A stretch of 64,000 nt of DNA, taken from assembly GCA_051294375.1 (NCBI GenBank), contig CM119265.1:23652669-23716668 (forward strand). Reading direction: 5' to 3'. The position numbers were made by a program, and so were the translations under genes. Source of the stretch: Paraspadella gotoi. Its lineage: Eukaryota > Chaetognatha. This document shows, piece after piece, positions 53,518-64,000 of this stretch. The notes under the pieces are model-generated. The model ran no database searches, had not been told where the DNA came from, and saw only the letters and a list, made by a program, of their open reading frames with translations. Within the stretch, counting starts at the first letter, position 1. Each line of letters starts with the position of its first letter.

Positions 53518-53974
53518 ACGAAAAAAATAATTTGGTTTGGTTACAACTATCATCTTTTGGTGGAGTAATGGTTTCACGGAATAGGTGGATTAATTTATTA
53601 AAGATAAAGAAACCTGTTTAGGAGGACTACGGTTTAAAGAATGTTGACAGAAGCGGTGTTTTGAAATCGCCGCGCTCTGGGCAACTCATTAAGTTGAGCT
53701 TCTTGTAGTATTAAACAAGGCAGGGGTGCAATAAAGTTGTTAAAGCAGAGGAAATGATCGACAAGGGAAAGAATGCAAAATGATGACGGCAGTGTTGTGG
53801 TAGTTATGCTTCAGCGGATGGCAAGGAAGGCAACGAAGCAAAAGTGGTATTGAGAGCAAAGGGAATGGAACGGGAAGCAACAATAATGCGATGCCAAACT
53901 AAATTGGTAAATGAAAGCGAAGGAAAAATGGGTAGTGGATAGTGAATGTCGAGGGAATGACAAAGGGGCAAAAA
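53518..53974. other. Unique arm DNA with loosely repeated words
   Basis: Words such as gaatggaacgggaagcaa and gcaaaagtggtattgag suggest a degenerate continuation of the minisatellite at 53975. Confidence 0.4.
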
Positions 53975-54410
53975 AAATTAACAGTTGTGGCTAAGTAGTG
54001 GTAAATGTCGCGTCAGGGAATGAAACTTGAGTGGAAAAAGAAATGCAAACAGTTGTGCAAAGTAGTGGTAATGCGGCATACAAGGAAATGACAGAAAGTG
54101 GCAAAAGAATTAACAGTTTGTGCAAGTAGTGGTAATGCGCGTCAGGTAATGACAGAAGTGGACAAAAAATTACCAGTTGTGCTAGTGTGGTAAATGCGCA
54201 TCGAGGGAATGAAAATGACAGAAGCGGCAAAAAATTAACAGTTGTGATAGTTGTGGTAAAATTGCGCATCGAGGGAGGAATGACAGAAGTTGGCAAAGAT
54301 ATTTAACAGTTGCCTATAGTTGTGTAATGGCGCGTCACGGAAAGACAGGTAGTGGCAAAAGAATCAACAGTTGTGCTTAGTAAGTGGTAAATGCGCCGTC
54401 AAGGGAACGC
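53975..54410. repeat. 59-60-bp minisatellite, left arm (noisy, about 7 copies)
   Basis: The unit contains cagttgtgctagtagtggtaa, then tgcgcgtcagggaatgacag, then aagtggcaaaagaattaa. The copies here vary in length by several bases. The mirror array at 56570-56800 has about four near-identical copies and a 10-N gap (56683-56692), so the left-arm variation looks like read noise. Confidence 0.8.
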
Positions 54411-55429
54411 AGTTTTGCGGCGACCAAAAGTCGTTAAGAGAAAGCGAGCGTCTTCGTCACGTTCCTCGACGAGAGAGACGACGGCGCCAACGCTGGTAAT
54501 GAATTTGGGAGAGATGGCACAAAACGGGAGGAGATTGGCACTGGGTGGTTTGAGGCGGAAATGTGTAAGTAAGGGGAAGAATGATTAATTGGATAGAAGG
54601 TAAGGAGGATATCTGTGTCAGTAGCGACGGTAAGGTGCAGCGGCGGCGTCCTTGAGATCGGAAGGCGTCAGGAAGAATCCCCTGATGATGGGCGGATGTT
54701 GAGGGAGTCGGAGAGAAAGGAGAGGAAGAAAGTGAAGAGAAAGAAGAAGGAAGAAGGAGGAATAGAGAAAAAAGAGGAGAGATGAATAAGATGAAGAAAG
54801 AGAAGAAGTGAAACTAGGGAACAAGAAGAGAAGAAGAAAAAGAAAGATATGGCATTAGATTAAATAGAGAAGAGTCAGAGGATCGGAAACAAAAAGGAAA
54901 GAGCGAGGGAGAAACTCCAAGCTTTAGAATGAAGAACGGCTGGAGCTAAAAAAGAATAAAAACTGGGAGCAAGAAGAGAGGAGCTTAGGAGATCGGGAGG
55001 CCATAGCGCGACTCTTTGTGAAAAATTTAAATGAGTTGGAGAAGACCGTTATCATTGCATGAAAGATGGGGGAGATAGAAAGAGGGAATACGGCGGGAGG
55101 GAAGAGAGAGGGAGGAAGGAAGGGGAGAGGAAGTGAGGCGGAGGAGGAGGGAAATGAAAGGAAGGAGGGGGGAAGGGAAGGGGGAAGGGGGATGTGGAGA
55201 GCGAGAGAGGAAGGGAAAGAAAAGGAAAAAGGAAATAGGAAACAGGAAAAGGGAAAAGAAAAGGAAAGGGAAGAAAAGGAAAAGGAAAGGGGAAGAAAGG
55301 ATGAAGGCAAGCGAAGAGCAGGGGGGAAGACAAAGAGATAAAATATAAAGAAGGAAAAGGAAGTCGCAAGTCGTTATGAAGAAGGAAAGGGGAAGAAGAA
55401 AGTTAAGAAAAGTGTGAAAAGGGGAAAAG
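54411..55429. other. Left arm: unique DNA then purine-rich tract
   Basis: CpG-bearing unique DNA at 54411-54680 (the mirror is at 56330-56570), then GAAGGA/GGGAAA low-complexity sequence to the arm end. No exon supported. Confidence 0.4.
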
Positions 55430-55590
55430 GAAAGTGATGAAATGTGTGAAAGGGGGGAAAAAGGAAAGTTAAGGAAAAGTATGAAAGGGGGGAGAGGAAA
55501 GTTAAGGAAAGTGTGGAAAAGGGGGAAAAAAGTAAAGTTAAGGAAAGTGTGGAAAAGGGGGAAAAAGGAAAGTTCCAGGAAAATTGTGAT
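55430..55590. repeat. Loop of the palindrome: purine minisatellite
   Basis: About four copies of ggaaagttaaggaaagtgtg plus gaaaagggggaaaaa, unit about 42 bp, lie between the arms. The strand switches from purine-rich to pyrimidine-rich at about 55590. Confidence 0.7.
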
Positions 55591-57172
55591 TTCCTTTTTC
55601 CCCTTTTCACACTTTTCTTAACTTTCCTTCTTCCCCTTTCCTTTTCTAACGACTTGCGACTTTCCTTTCCTCTTTATATTTTATCTCTTTGTCTCCCCTC
55701 CTGCTCTTCGCTTCCCTTCATCCTTTCTTCCCCTTTCCCTTTCCTTTTCTTTCCCTTTCCTTTTCTTTTCCCTTTCCTTTTCCTTCCTTTTCCTTTTCTT
55801 TTCCCTTCCTCTCTCGCTCTCCACATCCCCCCCTCCTCCTCCTCCTTTCATTTCCCTCCTCCTCCCTCACTTCCTCTCCCCTCCTTCCTCCCCTCTCTCT
55901 CCCTCCCGCTATTCCCTCTTTCTCTTCCCCCATCTTTCATGCAATGATAACGGTCTTCTCCAACTCATTAAATTCTCACAAGGAGTCGCGCTATGGCCTC
56001 CCGATCTCCTAGCTCCTCTCTTCTGCTCCAGTTTTATTCTTTTTAGCTCCAGCCTTCTTCATTCTAAAGCTTTAGAGTTTCTCCCTTCGCTCTTTCCTTT
56101 TGTTCCGATCCTCTGCTCTTCTCTTTAATTATTTATCTTTCTTTTTCTTCTTCTTTCTTGTTCCCTAGTTCACCTTCTTGCTTTTACTTTTTCTCTTTCT
56201 TCATCTTCTTCATCTTCTCCTCTTTTTTCTCTATTCCTCCTTCTCCTTCTTCTTTCTCTTCACTCTCTTCCTCTCCTTCTCTCCGACTCCCTCAACATCC
56301 GCCCATCATCCGGGGATTCTCCTGACGCCTTCCGATCTCAAGGACGCCGCCGCTGCACCTTACCGTCGCTACTGACACAGATATCACTCCTTACCTTCTC
56401 CAATAATCTTTCTTCCCCTTCCTTACCATTTCCGCCTCACCACCCAGTGCCATCTCCTCCCGTTTTGTGCCATCTCCTCCAATTTACGTCGTTGCCGCCG
56501 TCGTCTCTCTCGTCGAGGCGTGACGAAGACGCTCGCTTTCTCTTAACGACTTTGGTCGCCGCAAAACTGCGGTTCCCTTGACGCGCATTACCACTACTAG
56601 CACAACTGTTGATTCTTTTGCCACTCCTGTCATTCCGTGACGCGCATTACCACTACTAGCGCAACTGTTAATTCTTTTGCCANNNNNNNNNNACAACTGT
56701 TGATTTCTTTTCCACTCAAGTCATTCCCTGACGCGCATTACCACTACTAGCACAACTGTTAATTTCTTTGCCCCTTCTGTCATTCCCTCGACATTCACTA
56801 TCACTACCATTTTTCCTTCGCTTTCTTTACCAATTTAGTGGCATCGATTATGTTGCCGTTCCATTCCCTTTGCTCTCAATACCACTTTTGCTTTCGTTGC
56901 CCTTCCTGCCATCCGCTGAGCATTAACTACCACAACAACGAGCAGTACTGCGTCATCATTTTGTTCTTTCCCTGGTCGATCATTTCCTCTGCTTTAACAA
57001 CATTATTGCCACCCCTGCCTTTTTAATATTACCAAGTTGCCAGAGCGCGGCGATTTCAACACCCTTCATCAACTTTTATCCTCTAAACAAGTTTCTTTTA
57101 TTTTACTATTAATCCCTCCTAACCATCTCCACCAAAGAGATACGTTGTAACCAAACCAAATATTTTTTTCGT
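55591..57172. other. Right arm: pyrimidine tract, minisatellite and unique DNA
   Basis: Reverse complement of the 53.5-55.4 kb part of the left arm. It includes the cleaner minisatellite (56570-56800) and the 10-N gap. No additional gene beyond the left-arm candidates. Confidence 0.6.
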
Positions 57173-57309
57173 TCACTCTAAAATTAACACTTCTAGCCAA
57201 ACGTCAGGTGCACGACGGCCGTTTTCCAGCCTCAGCGGTTCCCACGTTTTCCCAACTCTTTTTAAAATGTAATCTCTCATTCTCTCTCTCTCTCTCTCTC
57301 TTCTCTCTC

Positions 57310-57362
<53 letters not shown>

Positions 57363-57974
57363 GTGAAATCGGTTTCAAAGGTGGCTCGAATACCAGATGA
57401 GAAGAAAAACAAAAAATCCCTTCCGGTTTTTCTTTTTCTTTTTTTTTTCCTCTTTTCATTTTTCAAGTTTCGACGATCGTTTTTTTTTTTTCCTTTTTTT
57501 TCCAAAAAGAAAAAAAAACTGACTTGGCTTTCAACGCCGCTACATCGCAGACGGTTTCGCCATCTGGAGTGCCAAATGAAATTGCCAACTACTTTGGCTT
57601 CCGTCTGTACATTTGCGCGTCGATGTTCTCATCTCACGTTCGCACGCATCAACTACTGTAACACGCGAATCGCGTGCGAACACACGTTAGAATATTCTTA
57701 AGATTCGAAAAAAACTTAACCCGACCTTTTCTCCCGACTCTGATTGACCCTTTTGCTTGACCCTTTTCTTGACCCTATTCCTCTTCCAATCAGCGATCGT
57801 CCGTGACCATCTCCCCCCCAAAAAAAACTGACTTCGTTTTCACGATCGAAGACGATGGACTCACCCTGTGAGGAGACTCTGTGACATTTTCACAAAAATT
57901 TTCGCCCATCTTGATTAGGTTCACGTAGTCCGCATATCCTTTATTGCGTTCAATCTCGATTTGTCATTTGCAAC

Positions 57975-58016
<42 letters not shown>

Positions 58017-58021
58017 CTCTC

Positions 58022-58066
<45 letters not shown>

Positions 58067-58318
58067 TCTCTCTCTCCATTCTCATGTCATCATTTTTCTC
58101 TCTCCTACCTGATCCTCCAATGACCGTAATATTAAACCAAAACTCCGCCAAACGCGACCTTGAAAAAAAAAAAGAAAAAAAAAAAAAAAGAAGCTGTCCC
58201 CCGCGAATTTGGATGAAAACATTTTCAAAACATCGATCGCTCTTCGCTCCTCCCCTGCTCCTCCCATGCTCCCATGCTCCCTCTCTTCGCTCCTCCCCTG
58301 CTCCCGCCCCGACCTCAT
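57173..58318. other. Right arm: mirror of 52343-53517
   Basis: CT arrays at 57281-57358 and 57974-58078 mirror the left-arm GA arrays. Between 57480 and 57720 the unique DNA has many single-base losses relative to the left arm, breaking the frames described there. Confidence 0.7.
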
Positions 58319-59217
58319 GATAATATTAAAATTATCCATTCATTTTATAAACAAGTTACATTGCCACTGACTTTGAACAGGCTAGGTTGGGTTAAGTCTT
58401 TTATCCCTACAAGCTTTCAATCAAGACTCTCTCTCACGCTCCAGTTTGTTAAGTCATAGATTAAGGGGCCTCCTTATCAGTGAAGTGGTATCATATTTTT
58501 ACAGTCCTTTTCCTCCCAAGATGATACAACCCAATTCGATGCTTTGATGCTCCTCTCCTCTCCCTACTCATCTGTCACTCCCCGCAGCCAATGTTAACAA
58601 TGTAATTAGCATCCTAATGTTCCTATACAATGCCATCTCTCCACTGCCCCNNNNNNNNNNNNNNNNNNNNNNNNNNNNNNNNNNNNNNNNNNNNNNNNNN
58701 NNNNNNNNNNNNNNNNNNNNNNNNNNNNNNNNNNNNNNNNNNNNNNNNNNNNNNNNNNNNNNNNNNNNNNNNNNNNNNNNNNNNNNNNNNNNNNNNNNNN
58801 NNNNNNNNNNNNNNNNNNNNNNNNNNNNNNNNNNNNNNNNNNNNNNNNNNNNNNNNNNNNNNNNNNNNNNNNNNNNNNNNNNNNNNNNNNNNNNNNNNNN
58901 NNNNNNNNNNNNNNNNNNNNNNNNNNNNNNNNNNNNNNNNNNNNNNCAAAAAAAAAAAAATCAATTCCTTTTTTCCTAAAATTGTGGTTTTTTTTTTCTT
59001 TTTATTTTTTTTTCTCAAAAATCGTTTTTCCCCAATCCTCGCAGAGTATTGACTCGCTCTCCATCTCGTCAGCGACCGAGAGAGAGAGAGAGAGAGTGAG
59101 AAAAAAAAATCTGTGACAACGAGATTCAAAAAATGCCATCCATCGGAGGACGTTAAACGCCATTTATCTTAAAAATGCCATCGTTTCGCGGACATTGAAC
59201 TCTCTCGTTGGCCGAAG
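58319..59217. other. Unique DNA, 296-N gap, then 5' flank of the 59.2-kb frame
   Basis: Ns at 58651-58946. An acceptor-like tract (ttttccccaatcctcgcag) ends at 59045 and is followed by SIDSLSISSATERERERE and a stop, with the Arg-Glu part from a GA run. At 59130-59200 aaaatgccatc occurs twice and cgccattt once; GCCAT is the Pho/YY1 core, so this may be a promoter. Confidence 0.35.
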
Positions 59218-59460
59218 ATGCCGGGAGAATCGACCTCCGTCGTCATGGAAACCGTGAAGCAATCGGCGTACGATTCTGCGCCCGTCGCCATTGCGACCAG
59301 CCTCGTTTTCGACCCGAACTCTTCCAAAGTGGAAACGAGGCTAAAGAAAACAAAATGCGAATCGATGAGCGATCGTCAAAACCAAAGTTTGGAGAAACGG
59401 GACGAAAATAACAGGTCGACGAAGTTATTTCAATTAAATTACATAGTAAAGTATATATAG
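59218..59460 (+). CDS. Start exon or small gene (unrecognised)
   Basis: ATG at 59218 (context ccgaagATGccg) opens MPGESTSVVMETVKQSAYDS, then APVAIATSLVFDPNSSKVE and TRLKKTKCESMSDRQNQSLE. The first 65 residues have strong coding character. A donor-like AACAG|gtcgac at 59415 would end the exon; without it the frame stops at 59460, and AATAAA at 59468 follows directly, so a short complete gene of 80 residues is also possible. No family recognised. Confidence 0.45.
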   Translation: MPGESTSVVMETVKQSAYDSAPVAIATSLVFDPNSSKVETRLKKTKCESMSDRQNQSLEKRDENNRSTKLFQLNYIVKYI

Positions 59461-59536
59461 ATAAAAAAATAAACTCGTTTTTTCGTAAATATAATTTGTT
59501 TTTTTAAAGTGAACATTGTGAACAATGAACAACAAA

Positions 59537-59712
59537 CTAAATAGGATTCCGCGACAGCGGCGGTGCTTTTAGTGCCTCGAACCAAATTATAATTAAACCC
59601 GTAAAGTTGATGCCGTAAAGTTTAAATCTTATGCCGTTAATGCCGTTAATGCCGTTAATGCCGTTAATGCCGTTAATGCCGTTAATTCCGAAACCGCGCA
59701 GATCCGAGAAGG
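59537..59712 (-). CDS. Minus-strand exon with NGI tripeptide repeats
   Basis: Read on the minus strand the frame gives SDLRGFG, then about six Ile-Asn-Gly units from a 9-bp repeat, then RFKLYGINFTGLIIIWFEAL and KAPPLSRNPI with a stop at 59537. The 9-bp unit keeps the frame, and a decayed unit (YGINFTG) persists beyond the array, as in genuine coding repeats. No acceptor is visible upstream because that DNA is a stop-free pyrimidine strand, so coding is uncertain. It would converge on the plus-strand frame ending at 59460. Confidence 0.3.
59631..59688. repeat. 9-bp tandem repeat (atgccgtta)
   Basis: Six exact copies of atgccgtta. Confidence 0.9.
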
Positions 59713-60080
59713 AGGAGGAGGAAGACCAAGACGAGGAAGAAGACGAAGAAAACAAAAGTAAGGAGGAAAGGGAGGAAAGGAAAGGAAGGGAAAGGAAGTA
59801 AAAGAAGAAGGGATGAGGAAAGGGAGGAAAGGANNNNNNNNNNNNNNNNNNNNNNNNNNNNNNNNNNNNNNNNNNNNNNNNNNNNNNNNNNNNNNNNNNN
59901 NNNNNNNNNNNNNNNNNNNNNNNNNNNNNNNNNNNNNNNNNNNNNNNNNNNNNNNNNNNNNNNNNNNNNNNNNNNNNNNNNNNNNNNNNNNNNNNNNNNA
60001 AAGGAAAGAAAGTAGGGAGGGCGGCGGAAAGGGAGGAAAAGAAAAGAAGGAAAATGAGAGTATAAAATGGCAAAATGGGT
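59713..60080. repeat. Purine-rich GGAA tract with 166-N gap
   Basis: Aggaaag-type repeats flank Ns at 59834-59999. Confidence 0.85.
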
Positions 60081-60221
60081 AAAATACTACGGTGGTAAAA
60101 ATTATAAATTCAACTTTATTTAAAATTCTCTAAGTGAGTAATTAATAACATTTTAGTAATGAACATTACTTTATAAAATAATTTTATAATTTTTTCCCAT
60201 TAATTTAGGCGCGAAAGGGAA
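60081..60221. other. AT-rich spacer
   Basis: Nothing identified. Confidence 0.4.
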
Positions 60222-60325
60222 AGGGAAAAAGAATGGAAAATACGCAAAGGGAAAAGAAAAAAAGAGTGGAAAATACGCAAAGGGAAAAGAAAAAAAGAGT
60301 GGAAAAGGCGCGAAGGGGAAAGGGT
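60222..60325 (+). repeat. 34-bp tandem repeat, three copies
   Basis: Unit gagtggaaaatacgcaaagg with gaaaagaaaaaaa; the third copy has gaaaaggcgcg. Confidence 0.85.
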
Positions 60326-61139
60326 GAGCGAAAAGAAAAAAGGGGAATAAAAGGAACTTCCATTGTGTCGAGACATTATACGAAACTCTATCCATGAAAG
60401 AAAGTTGCCGGGGGAGCAAGAGGAGGAGGAGGAGGAAGATGAGGAGAGGAAGAAAATTCCAAGGTTGAGCGAAGGTTGAGGGAAAGCTTAGACAAGAGCT
60501 GGTAAGGTCGTCCCGAGTTATGAATGGGTAAGGAAGCGAAAGAGACTGGGGATGGAATCGTAAAAGTTGGAGCCGAGATGTGAGTGAAGCCGTGGGGTGA
60601 GGGAGTGGAAACTGGGTGTAGGTGAATAAGGGTGCCGGAGCGAGGTCGTGGCAAGCGACCTGTAGTACTAGAGTTCTTAGGAGATAATTCGAGAATATAG
60701 GCTATGATATAGGGTGTTTGTAGCGGGTTAGTATGAGTGCTGGAGTCGACGAGCTTGAGTGAGGGAGTCGTTTTATTGGGCGCAGTCGTAGTGGATTTTT
60801 CGACTTTGGACGAATCATCTGATAAAATACGATATTTTATTATTTTTAAGCTATAATATTTTTTCAGACTTTGAGTGGATAAGATTGGTGAGCGGAGAGA
60901 AGAGAAAAGAGAAAGGGTTTTAGTCTTGGAGTGACTGGAGTGTTAAGCTTAGGAATTCCACTGACAAAGATGCAATACGAAAATCGATAATCATTGGATG
61001 GATAGAAGGTTGATGATGGAGAGAAGTAGAGGATAGAAGGAAAGAAAGGGGCAGGAGGTCGGGGGGATAGAAAGATAACGAACGACATGAGAGAAAAAAA
61101 GGAAAACGAATAAGGGCAGAACCATGGAAGGATAGAAGA
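60326..61139. other. Unique DNA, nothing firm
   Basis: (GGA)n at 60419-60445; otherwise mixed DNA. Open minus frames are Pro/Ser-rich without splice support. Confidence 0.35.
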
Positions 61140-61320
61140 ATGAGGGTAGATTAAAGGAGAGAAGGAAAAGGATAGAAGAATAAAGATTGACAGATGGGAT
61201 AGAAGAATTAAAAAGGATAGAAAAAGGAGAAAAGGACAGAAGTATAAAGATTGACAGATGGGATAGAAGAATTAAAAAGGACAGAAAAAGGAGAAAAGGA
61301 TAGAAGAATAAAGATTCATT
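61140..61320 (+). repeat. Tandem repeat of about 77 bp
   Basis: Unit from gatagaagaataaagattgac through agatgggatagaagaatt to ggagaaaagga, two full copies plus partial copies on either side. Confidence 0.8.
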
Positions 61321-61800
61321 GAATGAATGAAAAAGATAGTAGAAAATTAATTTAGATAGACGAATGACAACAGAGAAGAAAAAAAATGAAACAAATAGAT
61401 TCTTATTGTGGTTAGATTAAAGAAGAGCAAAAGAGAAAAGCATAAAGAGATGAATAAGAAATAAAATATAGAAAAAAAGCGAGTATTGAATGATAAAGGA
61501 AAAAACAGGAGACGAAAGTAGTGAAGGGAAAAANNNNNNNNNNNNNNNNNNNNNNNNNNNNNNNNNNNNNNNNNNNNNNNNNNNNNNNNNNNNNNNNNNN
61601 NNNNNNNNNNNNNNNNNNNNNNNNNNNNNNNNNNNNNNNNNNNNNNNNNNNNNNNNNNNNNNNNNNNNNNNNNNNNNNNNNNNNNNNNNNNNNNNNNNNN
61701 NNNNNNNNNNNNNNNNNNNNNNNNNNNNNNGACAGTCACTTGAGAATTTAATCAATATAATCCCCGGGAAGAGAGAAAAAAATGCTACGCAGAGTTACAA
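61321..61800. other. AT-rich DNA with 197-N gap
   Basis: Ns at 61534-61730; nothing identified in the flanks. Confidence 0.6.
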
Positions 61801-61847
61801 CCATTGGACATTCGTGTTTTCGTTAGTGATTGCGGAAAAGTTAGTAC

Positions 61848-61879
61848 AGTCGTCGTCGTCGTCGTCGTCGTCGTCGCAG
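61848..61879. repeat. (GTC)n run
   Basis: About ten GTC units on the plus strand. Confidence 0.85.
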
Positions 61880-61939
61880 CTGACGCTCAGCCTCTTCCTT
61901 CCACAAGCAAAGCCGTTAATTTCTTGACGAGTTTATCTC

Positions 61940-62500
61940 TTCTTTTTCTCCTCCTCCTCCTCCTCCTCTTCAACCGCCCCAACCCCTTTCTCTCCAAACC
62001 TTACCTTTATTCTGTCTTCCTCACTCATTCTTCGACTTTACTTAACTTTTTACTTTTTACTTTACTCTTTGCTCTTATTCCCCGCCCCACTATCAACACT
62101 ATGTCGCTCTCTATTCCTCGCCCTCCCATTCATCTCCTATTCTTCCTTTGCTCCTATATCCTGCCTCCACAATTCCTCACCTTTCGCGCCTATTTCCCGC
62201 CCCACATCACTCATTCGTCCTATATTCCGCCCCACATTCCCACTTTCTGCTCACCTTATCCATGGCCCCACATCCCACTCTTCGCTCCTATTTCCCTGGC
62301 CCCTCACTATCCCCACTATTCGCTTCCTAATTTCCTGCCCCCCACAATCCCACTCTTCGTCTCCTTTTTTCCACCCCACATTCCCATTCGCTTCCTATTT
62401 CCGCCTCCTCTTTCACAGCCCACTCTCGCGTCCTTTTCTCGCCCCCACATTCGTCTATTCGCTCCAATTTCCCGCTCCTCCCTTCACCCTCTCTTCCTCC
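61940..62500 (+). repeat. Degenerate minisatellite (cctatttcccgccccacattcccactcttcg)
   Basis: A unit of about 33-40 bp built on ccccacattcccac and tcgctcctatttcc is repeated about ten times from 62090. Long open plus frames (Pro/Phe/Ser-rich) are satellite artefacts. Confidence 0.7.
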
Positions 62501-62654
62501 CCAGCTCCAGAGTCCTACGCTCGGCTGCTCTCGTTTCTCCAAATTCTCATGAACGTTTTGTGTCTCGCGTTCCTCGCGATTCTTTTCCTCATTTCCTGGA
62601 AATTGACGTCGGCGTGACGTCCACGGGAGGCGCTGGGATCGGCGTTGGAACTGA

Positions 62655-62715
62655 GTCATAACCGGCGTCAAACTCAACCGGGGTCATCTCAACCGGCGTC
62701 ATCCCGACCGGCGTG
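62655..62715 (+). repeat. 15-bp tandem repeat (aaccggcgtcatctc)
   Basis: Four copies of aaccggcgtcatctc with one to three changes each. Confidence 0.85.
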
Positions 62716-63440
62716 GTACTGACCCATAATTCCACACACAAAAACTTGACGTCGCGCAAAACCAGCGCCGAATCTTGAATGGACGCCGTCACGTTCCCCT
62801 TTCCACTCCCTCCCCCCTTTTTCCCAAATGACCAAACTCGTCAAGAAATCGGAGAAACGAGGGAAAAAAGCGGCGAAACTCCATCGCGCTTTCTGGGTCT
62901 GTCTGTCCCGCGAAAAGAATGACTCATTTTACGTTACGACACGCCGTCGCAGCGGCCGCGTCCCGTCGCAGCGGCCGCGTCCCGTCGCTGCGTCGCCGCG
63001 GAACGATTTTCAAATAATAAAAAGAAAACATCAGCAGCGCCGGCTCGATCGCGAGGGAAACCGCAAACGGTTGAGCAAGATGGCGCCGCTTTTTTGTCGT
63101 CCCTCGGCGTGGCGTAACGGCGTCGTTGGTCGGCGCCAGAAAAAGAGAGAGAGAGAGAGACAGAGTGTGATTGGCGCCGCCGACGGAACCAAATCGTCTC
63201 TTGAAATAATTTTTAGTGCGAGTTTTGTTACTTTAAGCGAAAAAAAAAATCGAAAGAAATACTGCAAATTATTTAGAAAAGTAATAAATAAATAAAAAAA
63301 TAACTTGAAAAAGTCGATAAAGCTCAAAACTTCTTTTTTTTTTTTTGGGTGTCTCTTTCCATTCCTTTTTGGCTTCTATCATCTTTGTGAGTTGGGAATA
63401 AACTTCAAATAGTCAAACTTTCTTCTTCCTATTTTTTTCG
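62716..63440. promoter_or_regulatory. CpG-rich promoter-like region with YY1-type motif
   Basis: CpG-rich DNA includes an 18-bp direct repeat (cgtcgcagcggccgcgtc, twice, at 62948-62985) and caagATGGCGCCGC at 63076, YY1-like over an ATG. A long open frame (62828-63295) starts MTKLVKKSEKRGKKAAKLHR and is Arg/Lys-rich; the frame from the 63081 ATG reads MAPLFCRPSAWRNGVVGRRQ and is in the same register. I favour a promoter and 5' exon, without a donor I can trust. Confidence 0.35.
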
Positions 63441-63640
63441 TCATCGTCATCGTCGTTTTTTTTCGTCGTTGTCGTCGTCGTCGTCCTCTTCGTCTTCCTC
63501 CTTTTCTTCCCTTTCCCCCCTCAACCCCGCGACTGGAAACGAGGCTATCGAATTCGTCTAAATATAGAATGACTCGGGGTAGAGGAGGAGGAGGAGGAGG
63601 AGGAGGAGGAGGGGGGAACCTCATAAAAAATTCACAAATT
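63441..63640. repeat. (GTC)n and (GGA)n runs
   Basis: GTC/GTT units at 63441-63500 and (GGA)n at 63584-63612. Confidence 0.8.
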
Positions 63641-63939
63641 TGGCTCGATCGCTCTAATTCTCTTCCTTCTCCTCCCCCCCATCGCTCTCGACCCCCCCCC
63701 CTCACTCCGTCTCCAGTTCATTCATCGTCGATTAAGTCGAGCAACGACGTCACTTTGTTCAATGTTTAATCACCGAGTTTTACATAATAAATCTCTGGCG
63801 CTCAACTTAAATTTAACGATAAATCGTTGACTTATTAAATATCAAGGACTTCGACGTTCGACGTTCGACGGAGGCCGAATTAAGACAATTGGAATAACTC
63901 GTAAAACATCGGAAAGCAACAAGGGAACGAGTGCTGGAA

Positions 63940-63979
<40 letters not shown>

Positions 63980-64000
63980 AGAGAGAGAGAGATGAGAGAG
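63641..64000. other. Unique DNA ending in (GA)n
   Basis: C-rich block at 63660-63720, AT-rich to 63850, then gacgttcgacgttcgacg. (GA)n from 63942 runs to the window end. No exon supported. Confidence 0.45.

Larger units (their letters stand above)
52343..58318. repeat. Large palindrome: arms about 3.1 and 2.7 kb
   Basis: The left arm starts tgaggtcgggggcggg right after the 25-N gap; the right arm ends cccgccccgacctca at 58318. In between, features recur in reverse order and orientation, and the arms meet around 55430-55590. Some blocks are identical, including the interrupted (GA)n tracts at 52580-52690 and 53332-53410 against their counterparts at 57960-58080 and 57280-57360, while other blocks carry many small indels. 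Identical microsatellites beside noisy unique DNA point to an assembly or fold-back read artefact rather than an old inverted duplication. Confidence 0.85.

Noticed and set aside
61804-62661. 285-codon Pro/Ser/Phe-rich frame
   Set aside because: Driven by a (GTC)n run and a C/T-rich minisatellite; no splice signals or domain.

Overview
The window looks like nuclear DNA from an animal with short introns, very rich in simple repeats. Support comes from GT/AG introns, AATAAA polyadenylation signals, CAAA-type start contexts, CpG-rich promoter-like islands with YY1-, E2F-, RFX- and CCAAT-like motifs, one tRNA-derived SINE, and no bacterial operon structure. Long (CT)n/(GA)n and (GAC/GTC)n arrays would fit an SSR-rich arthropod such as a crustacean, but the species is a guess. 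No gene could be named with confidence. Nearly all coding calls are single exons inferred from splice signals plus an open, protein-like frame.

The assembly is uneven. Thirteen N-gaps are present, many of them 10 or 25 Ns, and several sit inside GA/CT arrays. Four large duplications look partly or wholly artefactual: 2085-4050 repeated at 7048-8953; 14536-15972 repeated across a gap at 15998-17294; 40545-41577 repeated at 48255-49326; and a palindrome of about 6 kb (52343-58318) whose left arm begins exactly at a 25-N gap. Copies differ mostly by scattered one- to few-base indels, as expected when unpolished long reads are used to extend or fill contigs. The stretches 28030-28246 and 31500-33540 look like low-quality or foreign filler.

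Layout. At 0.5-2.3 kb, three phase-compatible plus-strand exons form the 3' end of gene B. At 2.8-4.1 kb lies the best gene, gene A: two exons encoding a 182-residue single-pass membrane protein with a coiled coil, a Gly-Ser linker and an acidic dileucine tail; its second copy at 7.8-8.65 kb is frameshifted. From 9 to 20 kb there are isolated exons, a SINE (12.3-12.5 kb) and a minus-strand promoter-like segment with a full RFX X-box and a CCAAT box (18.9 kb). From 20 to 30 kb there are a Cys-containing exon that may open a DOMON domain, a terminal exon at 24.3 kb, a minus-strand Gly-rich first exon at 25.3 kb and a 2-kb pyrimidine minisatellite. From 30 to 37 kb there is filler, an eroded minus-strand fragment and an 18-bp minisatellite. 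From 37 to 50 kb there are scattered plus-strand exons, a promoter-like segment with an E2F site (44.3 kb), the best copy of a three-copy dispersed repeat (44.6 kb), and an exon whose acceptor lies at the end of a pyrimidine minisatellite (49.7 kb). From 50 to 64 kb there are a Gly-rich minus-strand gene piece, the palindrome and two convergent candidate exons at 59.2-59.7 kb.

I see no coherent pathway linking these genes, and no convincing undescribed multi-gene system. The items most worth following are gene A, the X-box promoter, the repeated placement of pyrimidine satellites immediately 5' of 3' splice sites, and the palindrome.
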